Positions 17,516 to 27,800 are shown, counted from the first letter of the stretch. The stretch is 64,000 bases of DNA from JACCZR01 sp963844805 (GCA_963844805.1 CAWJPU010000013.1:248001-312000); one strand, 5' to 3'. The notes: generated by a model from the letters alone, not told the origin. Program-made: numbers and translations.

Positions 17516-18958
17516 TCAGCGCCGGCGCAGCAGCCGCAGACCGAGGGTGGTCTTGCGGCCGGTCACGTCGCCCCGCTCGACCGAGCGGACGAAGGCGCGG
17601 CGGCGGCCCCGCCCGCGCAGGCGCACGCGCAGCGTGGCCCTCCGCCCGTGGCGGATGCGGTAGCGCGTCCCGCGACCGCGGGCCGCGTTGCGGCGCGTCG
17701 AGCCCAGCTTGAGCGTCCCGCGGCAGGGGTGGCCGAGCGCCCGCGGGCAGCGCACTCGCACAGCCCACGCGCCGCGCCGGGCCCGCCGTACAGTGCCGAT
17801 GACCGGGTGCGGGCCCTCGCCGATGGCACTGCGGGCGAACGTCTCGCAGCCCACCGGCTCGGGGTCCAGCAGGTCGATGACCGCTTGGTCGCCGGTGCCT
17901 GCCCCGCAGTCGATCAGGGCGTCGGGCACGGCCACCGGCTCTCCGTCCTTGGCGTCGATCACGTCGTTGCCGTTTCGTGCGGCGATGCGATCGCTGCCGT
18001 CCCCCCCGAAGATTACGTCTGCGGCGTCGGTGCCGACGAGGACGTCGGGCCCGCCGCGGCCGTTGTAGAACTGCCCGGTGCTCGCGCTGCTCGCCGTGCC
18101 GTTGATGGTGTCCGGGCCTCGGGTGCCCCGGTAGCCCTCGAACCCGACCGGCGCCTCTTCGAGGAGCCCGTCGCTGAACAGGTTCGAGATACCGCCGACG
18201 TCGCGTATGGAGACGGCGCGGTCGCGCACGAGGGAGAAGATGTCCGAGCCGTTGCCGCCGCTGACCTCATCGCCGAGGGGCTGGTCGCCGACGTCGGGGT
18301 CGTCGACGGAGACCACCTCGTCCGAACCATCCTCGCCCCTTGCGACGTCGTTGCCCCCGCGGATGACGAGCGTGTCGTTGTCTGGGCCGCCACTGAGCGT
18401 GTCCCGGTTGCCTCGTCCCCCGATGTCGTCGTCGTCCAGGCGATCATTGCCCGGGCCTCCGCTGAGGAGGTCGCCGTTGCCACCGCCCTTGATCACGTCG
18501 TCTCCCTCGTCGCCGTTGAAGGTTTGGCGGGCGACGACCTCGCCGGAGATGCTGTCCGCCCCTGGGCCTCCGCTGACCGCGATCGGGTCTTTGGGCAGGA
18601 AGGGGGCATCGATGCGCAGGTCTTGCCAAGCGTCAGCTCCCGCGCCGAGGCTGACCTGGATCTGAGCGGGGTCGTTCGCGCGGCACCGGATCACGAACCC
18701 GAACCCCGGCACTGAGCTCGTGGTGGGCGGCTCGCAGAAGGTTCCCGCACGAGTGATGGCCTGGCGCGAGTGGAGCACGTACAAGGTCTCCGGGACCTCC
18801 TGGACGACGGAGAGCCTGATGCTGTCGTCGGCGCCGTCGGCGGTGACCAGCAGCCTCGGATCCGACGGTCCCGGCACGCCCACGGACACCGTGGCCTGCG
18901 CGGGGCCGGCCGCCGCGAGCGCGGCCACGGCCGCCAGGGCCGCGGCCCGCGCGATCAC
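17516..18958 (-). CDS. Secreted hemolysin-type (RTX-like) beta-roll protein 1
   Basis: 480 residues, intact. Signal peptide 1-22 (ALAAAGPAQA). A beta-sandwich-like N-terminal region follows, then an acidic block (about 130-350) of nonapeptide calcium-roll repeats such as GGPGADSI, GDEGDDVI, GGPGNDRL and GGDGSDRI. The C-terminal 110 residues are extremely Arg-rich with two Cys (RCPRALGHPCRG), a cationic beta-domain shared with the paralogue at 28.5 kb. GTG 18958 overlaps the previous stop (GTGA), so it is coupled to beta-roll gene 2. No protease, lipase or RTX-toxin domain and no T1SS genes nearby; Sec export in a monoderm is expected. Confidence 0.85.
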   Translation of the reverse strand: MIARAAALAAVAALAAAGPAQATVSVGVPGPSDPRLLVTADGADDSIRLSVVQEVPETLYVLHSRQAITRAGTFCEPPTTSSVPGFGFVIRCRANDPAQIQVSLGAGADAWQDLRIDAPFLPKDPIAVSGGPGADSISGEVVARQTFNGDEGDDVIKGGGNGDLLSGGPGNDRLDDDDIGGRGNRDTLSGGPDNDTLVIRGGNDVARGEDGSDEVVSVDDPDVGDQPLGDEVSGGNGSDIFSLVRDRAVSIRDVGGISNLFSDGLLEEAPVGFEGYRGTRGPDTINGTASSASTGQFYNGRGGPDVLVGTDAADVIFGGDGSDRIAARNGNDVIDAKDGEPVAVPDALIDCGAGTGDQAVIDLLDPEPVGCETFARSAIGEGPHPVIGTVRRARRGAWAVRVRCPRALGHPCRGTLKLGSTRRNAARGRGTRYRIRHGRRATLRVRLRGRGRRRAFVRSVERGDVTGRKTTLGLRLLRRR

Positions 18959-19985
18959 CGGCGGCTGAGCCTCAGCCGCGGATAGCGCACGCGGGTCTTG
19001 CGACCGAGCCGGCCGGATTCGACGCTGCTGAGCACGCCGAGGGTCCGCCGGCCCTGCCGCTGGCGGCGGCGCAGGGTCCGCGCGCTGCCGCGTGACAACC
19101 GAAGGGTCACGGTCTTGCTCCTGCCGGCGGCGATCTCATAACGCTTGCGCGAGCGGCGGGCGCCGCGCAGGTTGAGCCGCAGCGAGAGGCGGCCCTTGCA
19201 GCCGATGCTGCCGACACCGCTTGGGCAGCGCAGGCGCAGGCGGACGTGCCGCGAGCGCCGCACGCTCACCCGGCCGCGGGGGAAGCGCACAAGGGGCGTC
19301 TCGCCTACGGCGGAGACATCGCGCTGCTCACAGTCTGGCCGAGATCCGTCTGGAGGTCGGCCTCGACGAAGTCGGAGCCCGACCCGCAGGCGATCGTGTC
19401 GCGCCACGGCTCGTGCCGCTCTCCTTGGCCTTGATGGTGTCGCCCTGTCGCCGCCCGGCAGGAATCTGCCCCGTCTTCGCCGAAGAGGGTGTCCGCGCCC
19501 GTCATCGCCCTCCAGCCGGTCGTTGCCGGTGTAGCCCCTGAACTTGTCAGCCCCGCCGAAGCCATTGATCTGGTCGCGGCCGGCATGGCCGGTAGACGCT
19601 CGTCGTTCCCGTTGCCGGCGTTGACGCTGGCCTCGCCGGCCGCTCGGCGGCGGGCCGCCGTTGGGACCGTTCAGGCGAACTCGTCGTTGCCGCCGAACAG
19701 GCCGATGTTGATCTTGGGCCGGTCGTCGTCGCAGTACAGCCCGGTCGCTCTGCCCTGTGCTGAAGCAGCCGGCCTGGCGGTCGAACTTGAAGATGTCGTC
19801 CGAGGTTGGCGTTCGGCGACCCGAAGCCGCGGCGCCGTTGGTGGATGAAGCACGCTGTCGTTCAACCCGTTCTTATCCAGAACCGTGAGGCCCTCACCGT
19901 CGGAGCGGACCAGCAGCGTGGCCTGGGCCGGTGCCGCGACGAGCAACAGGGCGACCAGCGCGATCAGGGCAACTCGTATCGTCAT
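18955..19985 (-). CDS. Secreted beta-roll protein 2 (several frameshifts)
   Basis: Paralogue of gene 3 immediately upstream. It starts at ATG 19985 inside the ATGA overlap and begins with a signal peptide (ALVALLLVAAPAQA) then LLVRSDGEGLTVLDKNGLND. Repeat fragments (GNGNDE, GGADKF, TGNDRLEGDDG, DTLFGEDGAD) are spread over all three frames. The C-terminus again has SAVGETPLVR, RCPSGVGSIGCKGR and an Arg-rich tail, intact from about 19330 to 18955. Several frame changes occur within about 500 bp. If they are sequencing errors the protein is about 340 residues; if real, the gene is dead. Signal peptide, frame-coupled starts and promoter are all kept, which favours error. Confidence 0.65.
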
Positions 19986-21118
19986 CGCAGCCTCACTCTC
20001 GGGTTGCGGACAGTGGTCTTGCGGCCCAGACGGCCGCGCTCGACGCTCGCCAGCACGGCGCGCGTGCGGCGGCCGCGGCGCTGGCGGCGGCGCAGCGTGC
20101 GCACCGAGCCCCGCGAGAGGCGGACGGTCACGGTCTTGCTGCGACCGGCTCCGATCTCGTAGCGCTTTCGCGCTCGGCGAGCGCCGCGGCGGTCGAGCTT
20201 CAGCGACAGCCGGCCCTTGCAGCCGAGGCTGCCCGACGCCGCGGGGGCAGCGCAGCCGCACGCGCACGCGGCCGCTGGGACGGACCCGCAGCGTGCCGCG
20301 GCCGATTCGCACGAGCGGCGTCTCGCCCACGGCTGAGACGTCGCGCGTGTTGCAGCTGGAGGAGATGATGTCCTTCAGATCGGCCTCGACGAAGTCATGC
20401 CGTTGCCGCAATTGGCGGTGTCGGCGACGGCCGTGGTCCCCGTGGGCTCTCGCACGAAGAAGGGAGTCGTTGCCGTCACCTCCGGTGACAGTGTCGGTGC
20501 CGAGTGCCCCCGGCCAAGGAAGTCGGCGCCCGTGCCGCCCGACACGGAGTCGTTTCCGGCGTCGCCTCCGGCCCTGTCGTCCCCGGCGTCGCCGCTGAGG
20601 TCGTCGGTCGCCGTTCCCTCCGACGATCCGGTCGTCGCCGTCGCCACCGTCGAAATCGTCGTTTCCGCTGACGGCCCGAACAGGACATCGCTACCGCTGA
20701 GGCCGTCGGCGTTGTCGGTCCCGATGTTCCCGATGAACTCGTCGTTGCCGCTTCCCATGTTCGCGCCGTAGGTGCCGCTCTGCCCGAAGCCGGCGAAGAG
20801 GTCGTCGTTGCCGGCTCCCATGACGAAGTTGACAACCGGGCCGTTGCGATCGCAGATGGCGACACGGTTGCCGCCGTCCGCACAACCCGTGCGGAAGTCA
20901 TACGAAAAGGCCTCGAAGGGATTGCTGTTGACCAGCTTGTGAGCGACCTGGCCATTCTTGGTCGTCACCTGGATGCTGAGGACGTCGTTGAGGCCGTTGA
21001 GGTCCTGCACGAAGAGGCCGGCGCCGTCGGAACGGACCAGGAACGTCGCCTGCGCGGGCGCGGCGGCTCCCAGCACCAGGGCGGGAACGAGGACTGCGAG
21101 GAGTCGCCTGGGGGTCAT
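19982..21118 (-). CDS. Secreted beta-roll protein 3, first gene of the operon (several frameshifts)
   Basis: Starts at ATG 21118, 6 nt after the TAGCGT of the SARP-type promoter. Signal peptide LLAVLVPALVLGAAAPAQA, then TFLVRSDGAGLFVQDLNGLND, very like gene 2. Acidic GxGxDx repeats follow (GAGNDDLF, GSGNDEFIG, SGDAGDDRAGGDAGNDSVSGG). The end has VADTANCGNG, DVSAVGETPLVR, an RCPRGVG cysteine and an Arg-rich tail finishing at TGA 19984-19982, which overlaps the next ATG. At least four frame changes lie between about 20690 and 20230. Expected product about 378 residues. Function unknown; extracellular calcium-dependent matrix or surface role is only a guess. Confidence 0.68.
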
Positions 21119-21124
21119 GAGCCG

Positions 21125-21156
21125 ACGCTAAGCCCGGTCGCTCACGATTCGCTCAC
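21125..21156 (-). promoter_or_regulatory. SARP-type promoter A (beta-roll operon)
   Basis: Reading the minus strand: GTGAGCG (21156-21150), 4 bp, GTGAGCG (21145-21139), 8 bp, TAGCGT -10 (21130-21125), 6 nt, ATG 21118. The 11-bp repeat period and 8-bp gap to -10 are the known SARP operator geometry. The transcript should be leaderless. Confidence 0.8.
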
Positions 21157-21333
21157 GCCGCGTTTGCCGTCGCGTCGCGGCGACGGCTCGGCGGCCTGTT
21201 CGAGCAGCTCGGTGATCCGCTGCCCCACCGCGCCGAGGTCCTCCGCCAGCGTGCGCCGGCTGCTGCGCACGTCCTCGACCACCACCCGCTCGGGCGCTTG
21301 ACTGACGGTAACTACGAACGTGCGTGCCGGCAA
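21142..21333 (-). CDS. Small conserved-looking protein, unknown function
   Basis: 63 residues from TTG 21333: FVVTVSQAPERVVVEDV, then a helix-rich LAEDLGAVGQRITELLEQA and a charged tail. I recognise no family. Evidence that it is real: it begins 8 nt after a TAGCGT box that carries the same duplicated GTGAGCG heptamers as the two beta-roll promoters, and its strand/helix pattern is protein-like. It lies between the SARP/BTAD gene and the beta-roll operon on the same strand. Its 3' end overlaps the heptamers of promoter A, so its transcription could interfere with that promoter. Confidence 0.55.
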   Translation of the reverse strand: MPARTFVVTVSQAPERVVVEDVRSSRRTLAEDLGAVGQRITELLEQAAEPSPRRDGKRGVSES

Positions 21334-21341
21334 CGGACCGG

Positions 21342-21373
21342 ACGCTAAGTCCGGGCGCTCACAGTTCGCTCAC
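21342..21373 (-). promoter_or_regulatory. SARP-type promoter B (small ORF, overlapping regulator 3' end)
   Basis: Minus strand: GTGAGCG (21373-21367), AACT, GTGAGCG (21362-21356), 8 bp, TAGCGT (21347-21342), 8 nt, TTG 21333. The upstream heptamer contains the stop codon of the SARP/BTAD gene. Confidence 0.75.
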
Positions 21374-24300
21374 AGCCGCTCGCCCGCGAGCACCCGGCGC
21401 TGCAGATCCGCCGTCTCGGCGCTTGGCTCGATCCCCAGCTCGTCGATCAGCGCGCGGCGGCAGGCGGCGTACTGACTCAGCGCGTGGCCGCGGCGCCCCG
21501 TCCGTGAGTACAGCGTGATCAGGCGGCGGTGTGCGGCCTCGTCGCGGGGGTCGAGCTCGACTCCGCTGCGGGCGGCCTCCACCGCGCCCGCGAGGTCGCC
21601 CGCGGCGGAGCGGGCGTCCGCCAGCGCGCCGAGGACCTCGCGCTCGAGGTCGATCAGGCGCTCGCGCCACGGCGTCGCCCATGGCTCGTAGCGGTCCTCG
21701 GGCAGGGGCTCGCCCGTCCAGCGGGCGGCGGCCGCCTCGAGCAGCCGGAGCCGGCGATCGCCCTCGGCGGACAGCGCCTCCCGCGCCGCGCGCTCGAAGT
21801 CGTCGGCGTCCACCACGTCGGCGTCCGCCAGCTCCAGCCGGTAGGTGCGGTCGGCGACCACCAGAACGGTCTCGTCGCCGCCGGGCGGGTCGAGCGCCGC
21901 ACGCGCGCTGGACACCGTCACCTGCAGGCTGCGGCGCGCCGCGGGAGCCTCGCGGTCGGGCCAGAAGGCCTCGAACAGGTCGTCCTCGGTGACCGCCGAC
22001 CCGCGGCCGGCGAGCAGGTAGCGAACGAGCCGCTGTGCTGCCGGCCTGCGGCCCGCCCAGTCGTCCTCCCGCAGCCGGTAGGAAGCTCGGCTCAGGGAGA
22101 ACCCGCCGAGCACGCGGAAGACGAGCGGCAGGGACCGGCCGGCCACGCGCGAGTGGCACGCGCGCGCCGTCTCCGCCACCTCGGCATCGGGGTCGTCCTC
22201 GAGCCGGCTCAACCACTTGAGCGCCGCCGGGGCGCCGCTGGCGGCGAGCGCCGTGACGGCCGCGCGCCGTGCGGCCGGGGCCGGGTGGGCCGCGTAGTCG
22301 GCCAGGGCGGAGCCGCTCGGGTCGGCGGCGGCCACGGCCGCCACGACCTCGCCGGGCGGGAGCGCACCCCGCTCCACCGCCTGCCATAGCAGCGGCCCCA
22401 GCCGCCGCAGCTCGCGGCGGGCGAGGTGGACGGCCTCCGTCCCGGCCTCCTCCCAGGCCTCGGCCAGCTCGCCGGGCCAGCGCGAGTCGTCGCCCTCGAG
22501 CGACGCCAGCCATGCTCGCAGGGCCCGCAGGCGCGCGCAGCCGGCCGCCGGCGGCGCCTCGGCCAACGTCTCGTCCAGCAGGGCGGACGCGGCGTCCGCC
22601 CGTCCGGCGGCGACCAGCACCGGCGCCAGGCGCGCCGTGTTGCGCCAGCGCGACCGCCACGGGTGCATCGCCCCGGCCGCGATTGCCGCCTCCACCTGCT
22701 CGACCGCGTCGGCGGATGCTCCCTGCGCCGCGGCGATGGTCGCGCGGGTGATCTCCCTGTCGCCGGCGTACCAGCCGAGGCCCTCTCCCGCCGCGCTCGC
22801 CAACTCGGTCTCGGCCTCCGCGAGACGGCCGGCCCGGGCGTGCACGCCGGCGGCGAACAGGTGGGCGATGTCGTCGATGTAGCCGCCCAGCAAGGCCTCT
22901 GCGCCGGCCTGCCGGGCGCGGCGGAACACCTTCAGCGCCCTCTCGTCCTCACCGCGCTCCTCCAGGACGACGGCCTCCATGCCCATCACGTACGGGAGGC
23001 GGTCGAACGGGTCCTCGCGCTGCAGGTGCTCGACCGCACGGCGCAACCCGGCGAGCGCCGCGTCGAGGCGCCCGCACTGGAGATCGACCCAGAAGCCCTG
23101 AAAGCCGCGCGCGAACCGCTCGAGAGGGGCGCCGGCCGGGTGCGCGGACACGCCCTCGAACAGATCGAGCGCCTCCTCGTAGCGGCGAACGCCCGCCAGG
23201 GCGGCAGCGACCGAGATGGCGACGGCCGGGGCCGCCGGCGCGCTGGTCTCCCGCCAGCCGTCGGCCAGCGGGATCGCCGCGTCGAAGTCCTCGACGATCG
23301 CGAGCGAGTCCACCAGGCCCAGGCGGGCCAGCCAGGCCAGCTCTTCCTCGCCCGCCGTCGCGAAGCCCTCGACCGCGCGCCGCAACGGCGCCACCGCCAT
23401 GCCGAGCCTTCCGGCGCCGACGTCCAGACGACCCTCGAGCAGGCTCAGCGCCGGCGCCTGCCGCACCTCGTCGGGCAGCCGCTCGAGCCACGAGGAGACG
23501 GTCGCAGGCGCCGTCCGCGCCAGGACCGCGCCGTTGGCGGCCACGGCCGAGGCGGCGCGCTCCGGGGCGTCGCCCTCAAGCCACTGCTCGACCGCCTCGG
23601 GCCCGCGCCCCGCCCCCTCCAGGGCCTCGGCGCAGCGGCGGTGCAGGCCGGCGCGGTGGCCGTGGTCGCGCTCGCGGCGCAGCCGAGCGAGCAGGAAGTC
23701 ACGCACCAGCGGGTGATAGCTCCAGCTCTGCCCGTCGCCCGTCCACTGTGAGGGCAGCCCCAGTGCCAGCACCTCGTCGCCCAGCGAAGGCGGGAGGCCC
23801 AGGCTCCCGAGGAGCTCGGGGTCGAGGTCGGGAGCCACCGACGAGTCGGCCAGGTCGCCCAGGACCTGGTCGGGCAGCGGCTCCAGGAGCTCCTCCAGGA
23901 AAGCCGAGAGGCCGCGGTCGGCCGACGGGCGGCCGCCGGGGGCCAGCGTGGCCAGCACCACGGCGATCGGCCAGCCCTCGGTGGCCTCCCATACCGCCTC
24001 CACCGTGGCCGCGTCGACCTCGGCGCGGCCCACGCGCCGCATCACCTCGGCGCACTCCTCCAGGCTGAAGGCCAGCTCGGCCGGCCCGGCTTCCGACAGC
24101 CGCCCCGCGCCGCGCAGCCGCTGGCCACCCACGTCGAGGGACTGGCGCGAGGCCACTGCCACGTGCAGCGCCCGGGAGCGGACCGCGAGCAGGCGGTCGA
24201 CCAGCGCAAGCGCCTCGCGGCTTGCCACAAGCCCCTCGCCGTCGTCGAGCACCACCGTGAGCGGGTCGACGAGCAACCGCTCGATCTCTTCCCCGAGCGC

Positions 24301-24585
24301 CCCCGTCGCGAGCGTGAGGTCGATGGGCTGGACACCCATGGCCAGCCGCTCCCTCAGCCCGTCGGCGACGCCCGGGGCGGCGAACGTGAGCGCCTCTAGC
24401 ACGAGCTCGAACAGGCGCCCGGGGTCCCCGGCGCTTGCCGAGCAGCCCACCCAGGCCACCGAGTCCTGCCGGCCGGCGACCGTCTCCTCGAGGGCGGTGG
24501 TCTTGCCGAAGCCGATCCCCGCCGTCAGCAGCAGCGAGCCGCGGTCCAGCGACTCGCTCAGGCGGCTCGAGAGCGCAGGGCGCAA
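21370..24585 (-). CDS. STAND ATPase / TPR / SARP-BTAD transcriptional activator
   Basis: A 1071-residue MalT-like regulator with the SARP module at the C-terminus. The N-terminal NTPase has Walker A GIGFGKTT (about 27-34) and Walker B VVLDDGE; a winged-helix and TPR-rich region follow; at about 740-815 is a HEAT-like stretch. The DNA-binding winged helix lies at about 818-915 (VLGGFSL...GRRPAAQRLVRYLL...DDLFEAFWP...RRSLQVTVSSARAAL) and the BTAD tetratricopeptide domain at about 925-1065 (ADDFERAA, GELDP-like VELDPRDEAAHRRLI, YAACRRALIDELG). TTG 24585 is the best visible start; a slightly longer N-terminus is possible. Three matching heptamer promoters nearby are likely targets. Inducer unknown. 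Confidence 0.88.
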   Translation of the reverse strand: MRPALSSRLSESLDRGSLLLTAGIGFGKTTALEETVAGRQDSVAWVGCSASAGDPGRLFELVLEALTFAAPGVADGLRERLAMGVQPIDLTLATGALGEEIERLLVDPLTVVLDDGEGLVASREALALVDRLLAVRSRALHVAVASRQSLDVGGQRLRGAGRLSEAGPAELAFSLEECAEVMRRVGRAEVDAATVEAVWEATEGWPIAVVLATLAPGGRPSADRGLSAFLEELLEPLPDQVLGDLADSSVAPDLDPELLGSLGLPPSLGDEVLALGLPSQWTGDGQSWSYHPLVRDFLLARLRRERDHGHRAGLHRRCAEALEGAGRGPEAVEQWLEGDAPERAASAVAANGAVLARTAPATVSSWLERLPDEVRQAPALSLLEGRLDVGAGRLGMAVAPLRRAVEGFATAGEEELAWLARLGLVDSLAIVEDFDAAIPLADGWRETSAPAAPAVAISVAAALAGVRRYEEALDLFEGVSAHPAGAPLERFARGFQGFWVDLQCGRLDAALAGLRRAVEHLQREDPFDRLPYVMGMEAVVLEERGEDERALKVFRRARQAGAEALLGGYIDDIAHLFAAGVHARAGRLAEAETELASAAGEGLGWYAGDREITRATIAAAQGASADAVEQVEAAIAAGAMHPWRSRWRNTARLAPVLVAAGRADAASALLDETLAEAPPAAGCARLRALRAWLASLEGDDSRWPGELAEAWEEAGTEAVHLARRELRRLGPLLWQAVERGALPPGEVVAAVAAADPSGSALADYAAHPAPAARRAAVTALAASGAPAALKWLSRLEDDPDAEVAETARACHSRVAGRSLPLVFRVLGGFSLSRASYRLREDDWAGRRPAAQRLVRYLLAGRGSAVTEDDLFEAFWPDREAPAARRSLQVTVSSARAALDPPGGDETVLVVADRTYRLELADADVVDADDFERAAREALSAEGDRRLRLLEAAAARWTGEPLPEDRYEPWATPWRERLIDLEREVLGALADARSAAGDLAGAVEAARSGVELDPRDEAAHRRLITLYSRTGRRGHALSQYAACRRALIDELGIEPSAETADLQRRVLAGERL

Positions 24586-24720
24586 GACCCGCCAGCCGGC
24601 GGTGGCTCCCCGCTCAGGTCCCTGCGGTGACTGGGCTTGGGCTCTCGGCTGACGCGTGCGGCGACGCTACCCGATTCGGCGCCCCCTCAGCGCAACCGGA
24701 GGCGAGGATTGCGCACCGTT

Positions 24721-24877
24721 GGCCGCGCGCGACGGCGTGGCGCGATCGCGCGAGCTGTTTCAGCCCGAGCTCCCCCACCGGGCGCCCCTGCTCGAGCTCA
24801 ACAACCGCTACGCGGACCGGCTGCTCGACCTCCAAGCCGAATGGCTGGCCGAGGCCGCGAACCTGCTCAGGGGCTAG
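24721..24877 (+). pseudogene. Orphan duplicate of the padR 3' end
   Basis: 157 bp matching 16796-16952 end to end, stop codon included, with 8 mismatches. The first about 107 bp are identical; all mismatches fall in the last 50 bp and six of eight are synonymous. An open frame of 73 codons (24656-24877) runs through it, but the DNA-binding half is absent and no promoter is visible. I read it as the remnant of a paralogous padR gene that lost its 5' part, possibly with gene conversion. Its TAG shares the CTAG with the convergent metH stop. Confidence 0.8.
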
Positions 24878-27800
24878 GCCGAGACTTCGTCGGCCGAGCG
24901 CTGCTGGCCCTCGTCCTCGACCGAGCCCTCGGTGGCCTCGGACTCCGGCGGCAGCTCGCCGCCGCGGTCGGTGCCGGCGATCAGCTCGTCGGGCGCCTTC
25001 TCCTCGGGCACGAAGCCGGACTTCATGCCGAAGTAGACCGCCTGCGGGTGGTGGGCGATGATCGCCACCGTCGACTGCTCGGGCATCACGGCGTGGCCGT
25101 CGGAGAGGTACATGCCGATCTCGTCGAGGCCCAGCAGGCGCCAGACCTTCTCGTGCTCGGACTGCTCGGGCACGGCCGGGTAGCCCCACGAGTAGCGGCG
25201 CCCCTGGTCGGGGTCGATGCCCAGGTCGCGGCGGACCTCGGCGTGCAGCCACTCGGCCAGCCCCTCGGCGGACTGCACGCCCAAGCCGTGGGTGTACAGC
25301 TGCTCGGCGAACTCGCCGTCCTTCTCCAGCTTGCCCATCAGCTCGGTGACCTCGGGGCCGACCGTGACGCCCTGCAGGGCGACCACGTCGCGCTCGCCCG
25401 AGTCGATCGGGCGGTAGAAGTCAGACAGCGCGATGCGGTCGTGCTTGGGCTGGCGCGGCATCACGAACCGCTCGATCTCCTTGTCGTGGTCCTCGGGATC
25501 GAAGATGACCAGGTCGTTGCCGTCGGAGTTGCAGGGGAAGTAGCCCAGCCGCGCGCGCGGGCGCAGGTAGTCCTGCTCGCGCCACATGCGCTCCAGTCGC
25601 GGTGCGAAGCCCTCCTCGTCGCCGTCGCCTTCGACCAGCTTGCGCCACTCCTCGCCCTTCTTGCCGCGCCCGCCCCAGTGCAGCTTGAACAGCACGTGGC
25701 GGTCGAGGTACGGGTAGACGTCGTCGAGGTCGACGTCGATCTCGCGAGCGCCCCAGAAGGGCGGCTCCGGAATCGGGGTGTCGGTGCGCGCCTTGGAGCG
25801 CACGCTGTCGTCCGTGGTCGGCGGCGAGTCGTCCTTGACCTCGGGCTTCTCGCGCAGCTCCTTGGCCGCGGCGCGGGTCTTCTCGACCAGCCCCGCGCGC
25901 GCCTCCTCCTCGACCAGGGCGTCCATGGTGTCGAGGCCCTGAAAGGCGTCCTTGCAGTAGAAGACGCCCGGCTCGTAGACCTCGTCGGACTCCTTGCCCT
26001 TGGGGTAGAGGATGCGCCGCCCGAAGTCGCGGTTGATGGCCGCGCCGCCGATCAGCACCGGGAACTCGTGCCCGCGCTCGTGGAGCTCGGAGACGCAGAT
26101 CGGCATCTGCTTCGAGGTGGAGACCAGCAGCGCCGAGAGGCCGATCGCGTCGGCGTTGTGCTCCTCGGCCGCGTGGATGATGGTGTCCACCGGCACCTGC
26201 TTGCCGAGGTCGACCACGGTGTAGCCGTTGTTGGTGAGGATCGTGTTGACCAGCGACTTGCCGATGTCGTGCACGTCGCCGAACACGGTCGCGATGACCA
26301 CGGTGCCCTTGGTGTGGTCCGCGGTGCGCTCGAGATAGTTCTCGAGCTGCGCCACGGCGCGCTTCATCACGGTGGCCGACTGCAGCACGAAGGGCAGGAT
26401 CAGCTCGCCGGCGCCGAACTTGTCGCCCACCTCCTTCATGGCGGGCAGCAGCACCTGGTTGAGGGTGGGGACGGCGCCGATCTTCTCGACCGACCTGTCG
26501 ATCCACTCCTCGACGCCCTCCTTCTTGCGGCGCAGGATGTGGAAGTGCAGCGCCTCCTCGGGCTCCATGCCCTCGGTGGCGTCGGCCGCGGCGACCTCGT
26601 CCTCCTCGCCCTTGCTCTCGAAGTGGGCGATGAACTTCTCCAGCGCGTCCTCGGACTCGTTGAGCACGAGCGCGTCGGTGAGCTTGCGGTCCTCCTCGGG
26701 GATCTCGCCGTACGGCGTGATGTGATTCGGGTTGACCATCGCCAGGTCGAGCCCGGCCTCCACGCAGTGGTGGAGGAAGACGGAGTTCAGTGCGGCGCGC
26801 GCGGGCGGGGAGACGCCGAAGGAGACGTTCGAGACGCCCAGCGAGGTCTTGACGCCGGGCAGCTCGGACTTGATGCGCCTGATGCCCTCGATCGTCTCGA
26901 CGGCGCTCGGCCGCCACTCCTCGTCGCCCGTGGTCAGCGTGAAGGTCAGCGCGTCGAAGATCAGCGCCTCGGGGTCGAGGCCGTGCTCGTCGCACGCGAT
27001 CTCCTTGATGCGCGTGGCGATCTCCACCTTGCGATCGGCGGTCTTCGCCATGCCCTCTTCGTCGATCGTCAGCGCGATCAGCGCGGCGCCGTGGGCCTTG
27101 GCGATCGGGATGACGGTGTCGGCCTTGTCGCGGCCGGCCTCGAGGTTGATCGAGTTGACGATCGCGCGGCCGGGGATCTGCTCCAGCGCCTTCTCGATCA
27201 CCTCGGGCTCGGTGGAGTCCACCTGGATCGGCGCGGGCTGGGTCAGCGACACGCGCTTGGCCACCTCGCGCATCTGCTCGTCCTCGTCCTGGCGCTCGGT
27301 GAGCGCGACGCACAGGTCGAGCACGTGGGCGCCGCCGGTCACCTGGTCCTCGGCGACGGTGACGAGGCCGTCGTAGTCGTCGGCCAGCAGCATCTCCTTC
27401 GCCTTGCGCGAGCCCTGGGAGTTCACCCGCTCGCCGACCAGCGTCGGGCGCGGCTCCTGGACCAGCGGGGCGGCGGTCATCATGCTCGAGACCATCGCCT
27501 CGCCCGGCTGGGGCCGCAGGGCGAGCTCCTTGCCGCCGACCTTGTCGACGATCGCCGCGATGTGGTCCGGGGTGGTGCCGCAGCAGCCGCCGACGATGCC
27601 GACGCCGTAGCGCTCGACGAAGTCGGACAGCGTCGCGCTCAGGGGCTCCGGCTCCTCGGGGAAGATCGTCTCGCCGTCGGGACCCTGCAGCGGCAGGCCC
27701 GCGTTGGGGATGCAGTGGACCGGCAGGGGCGAGGCCTCGCCAAGGAAGCGAATTGCGTCGCGCATGTCCTCGGGGCCCGTCGAGCAGTTCAGGCCCAGGA

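Noticed and set aside
17516..21118. RTX toxin with type I secretion
   Set aside because: The proteins have Sec signal peptides, lack toxin or enzyme domains, and no T1SS ABC/MFP genes are near.
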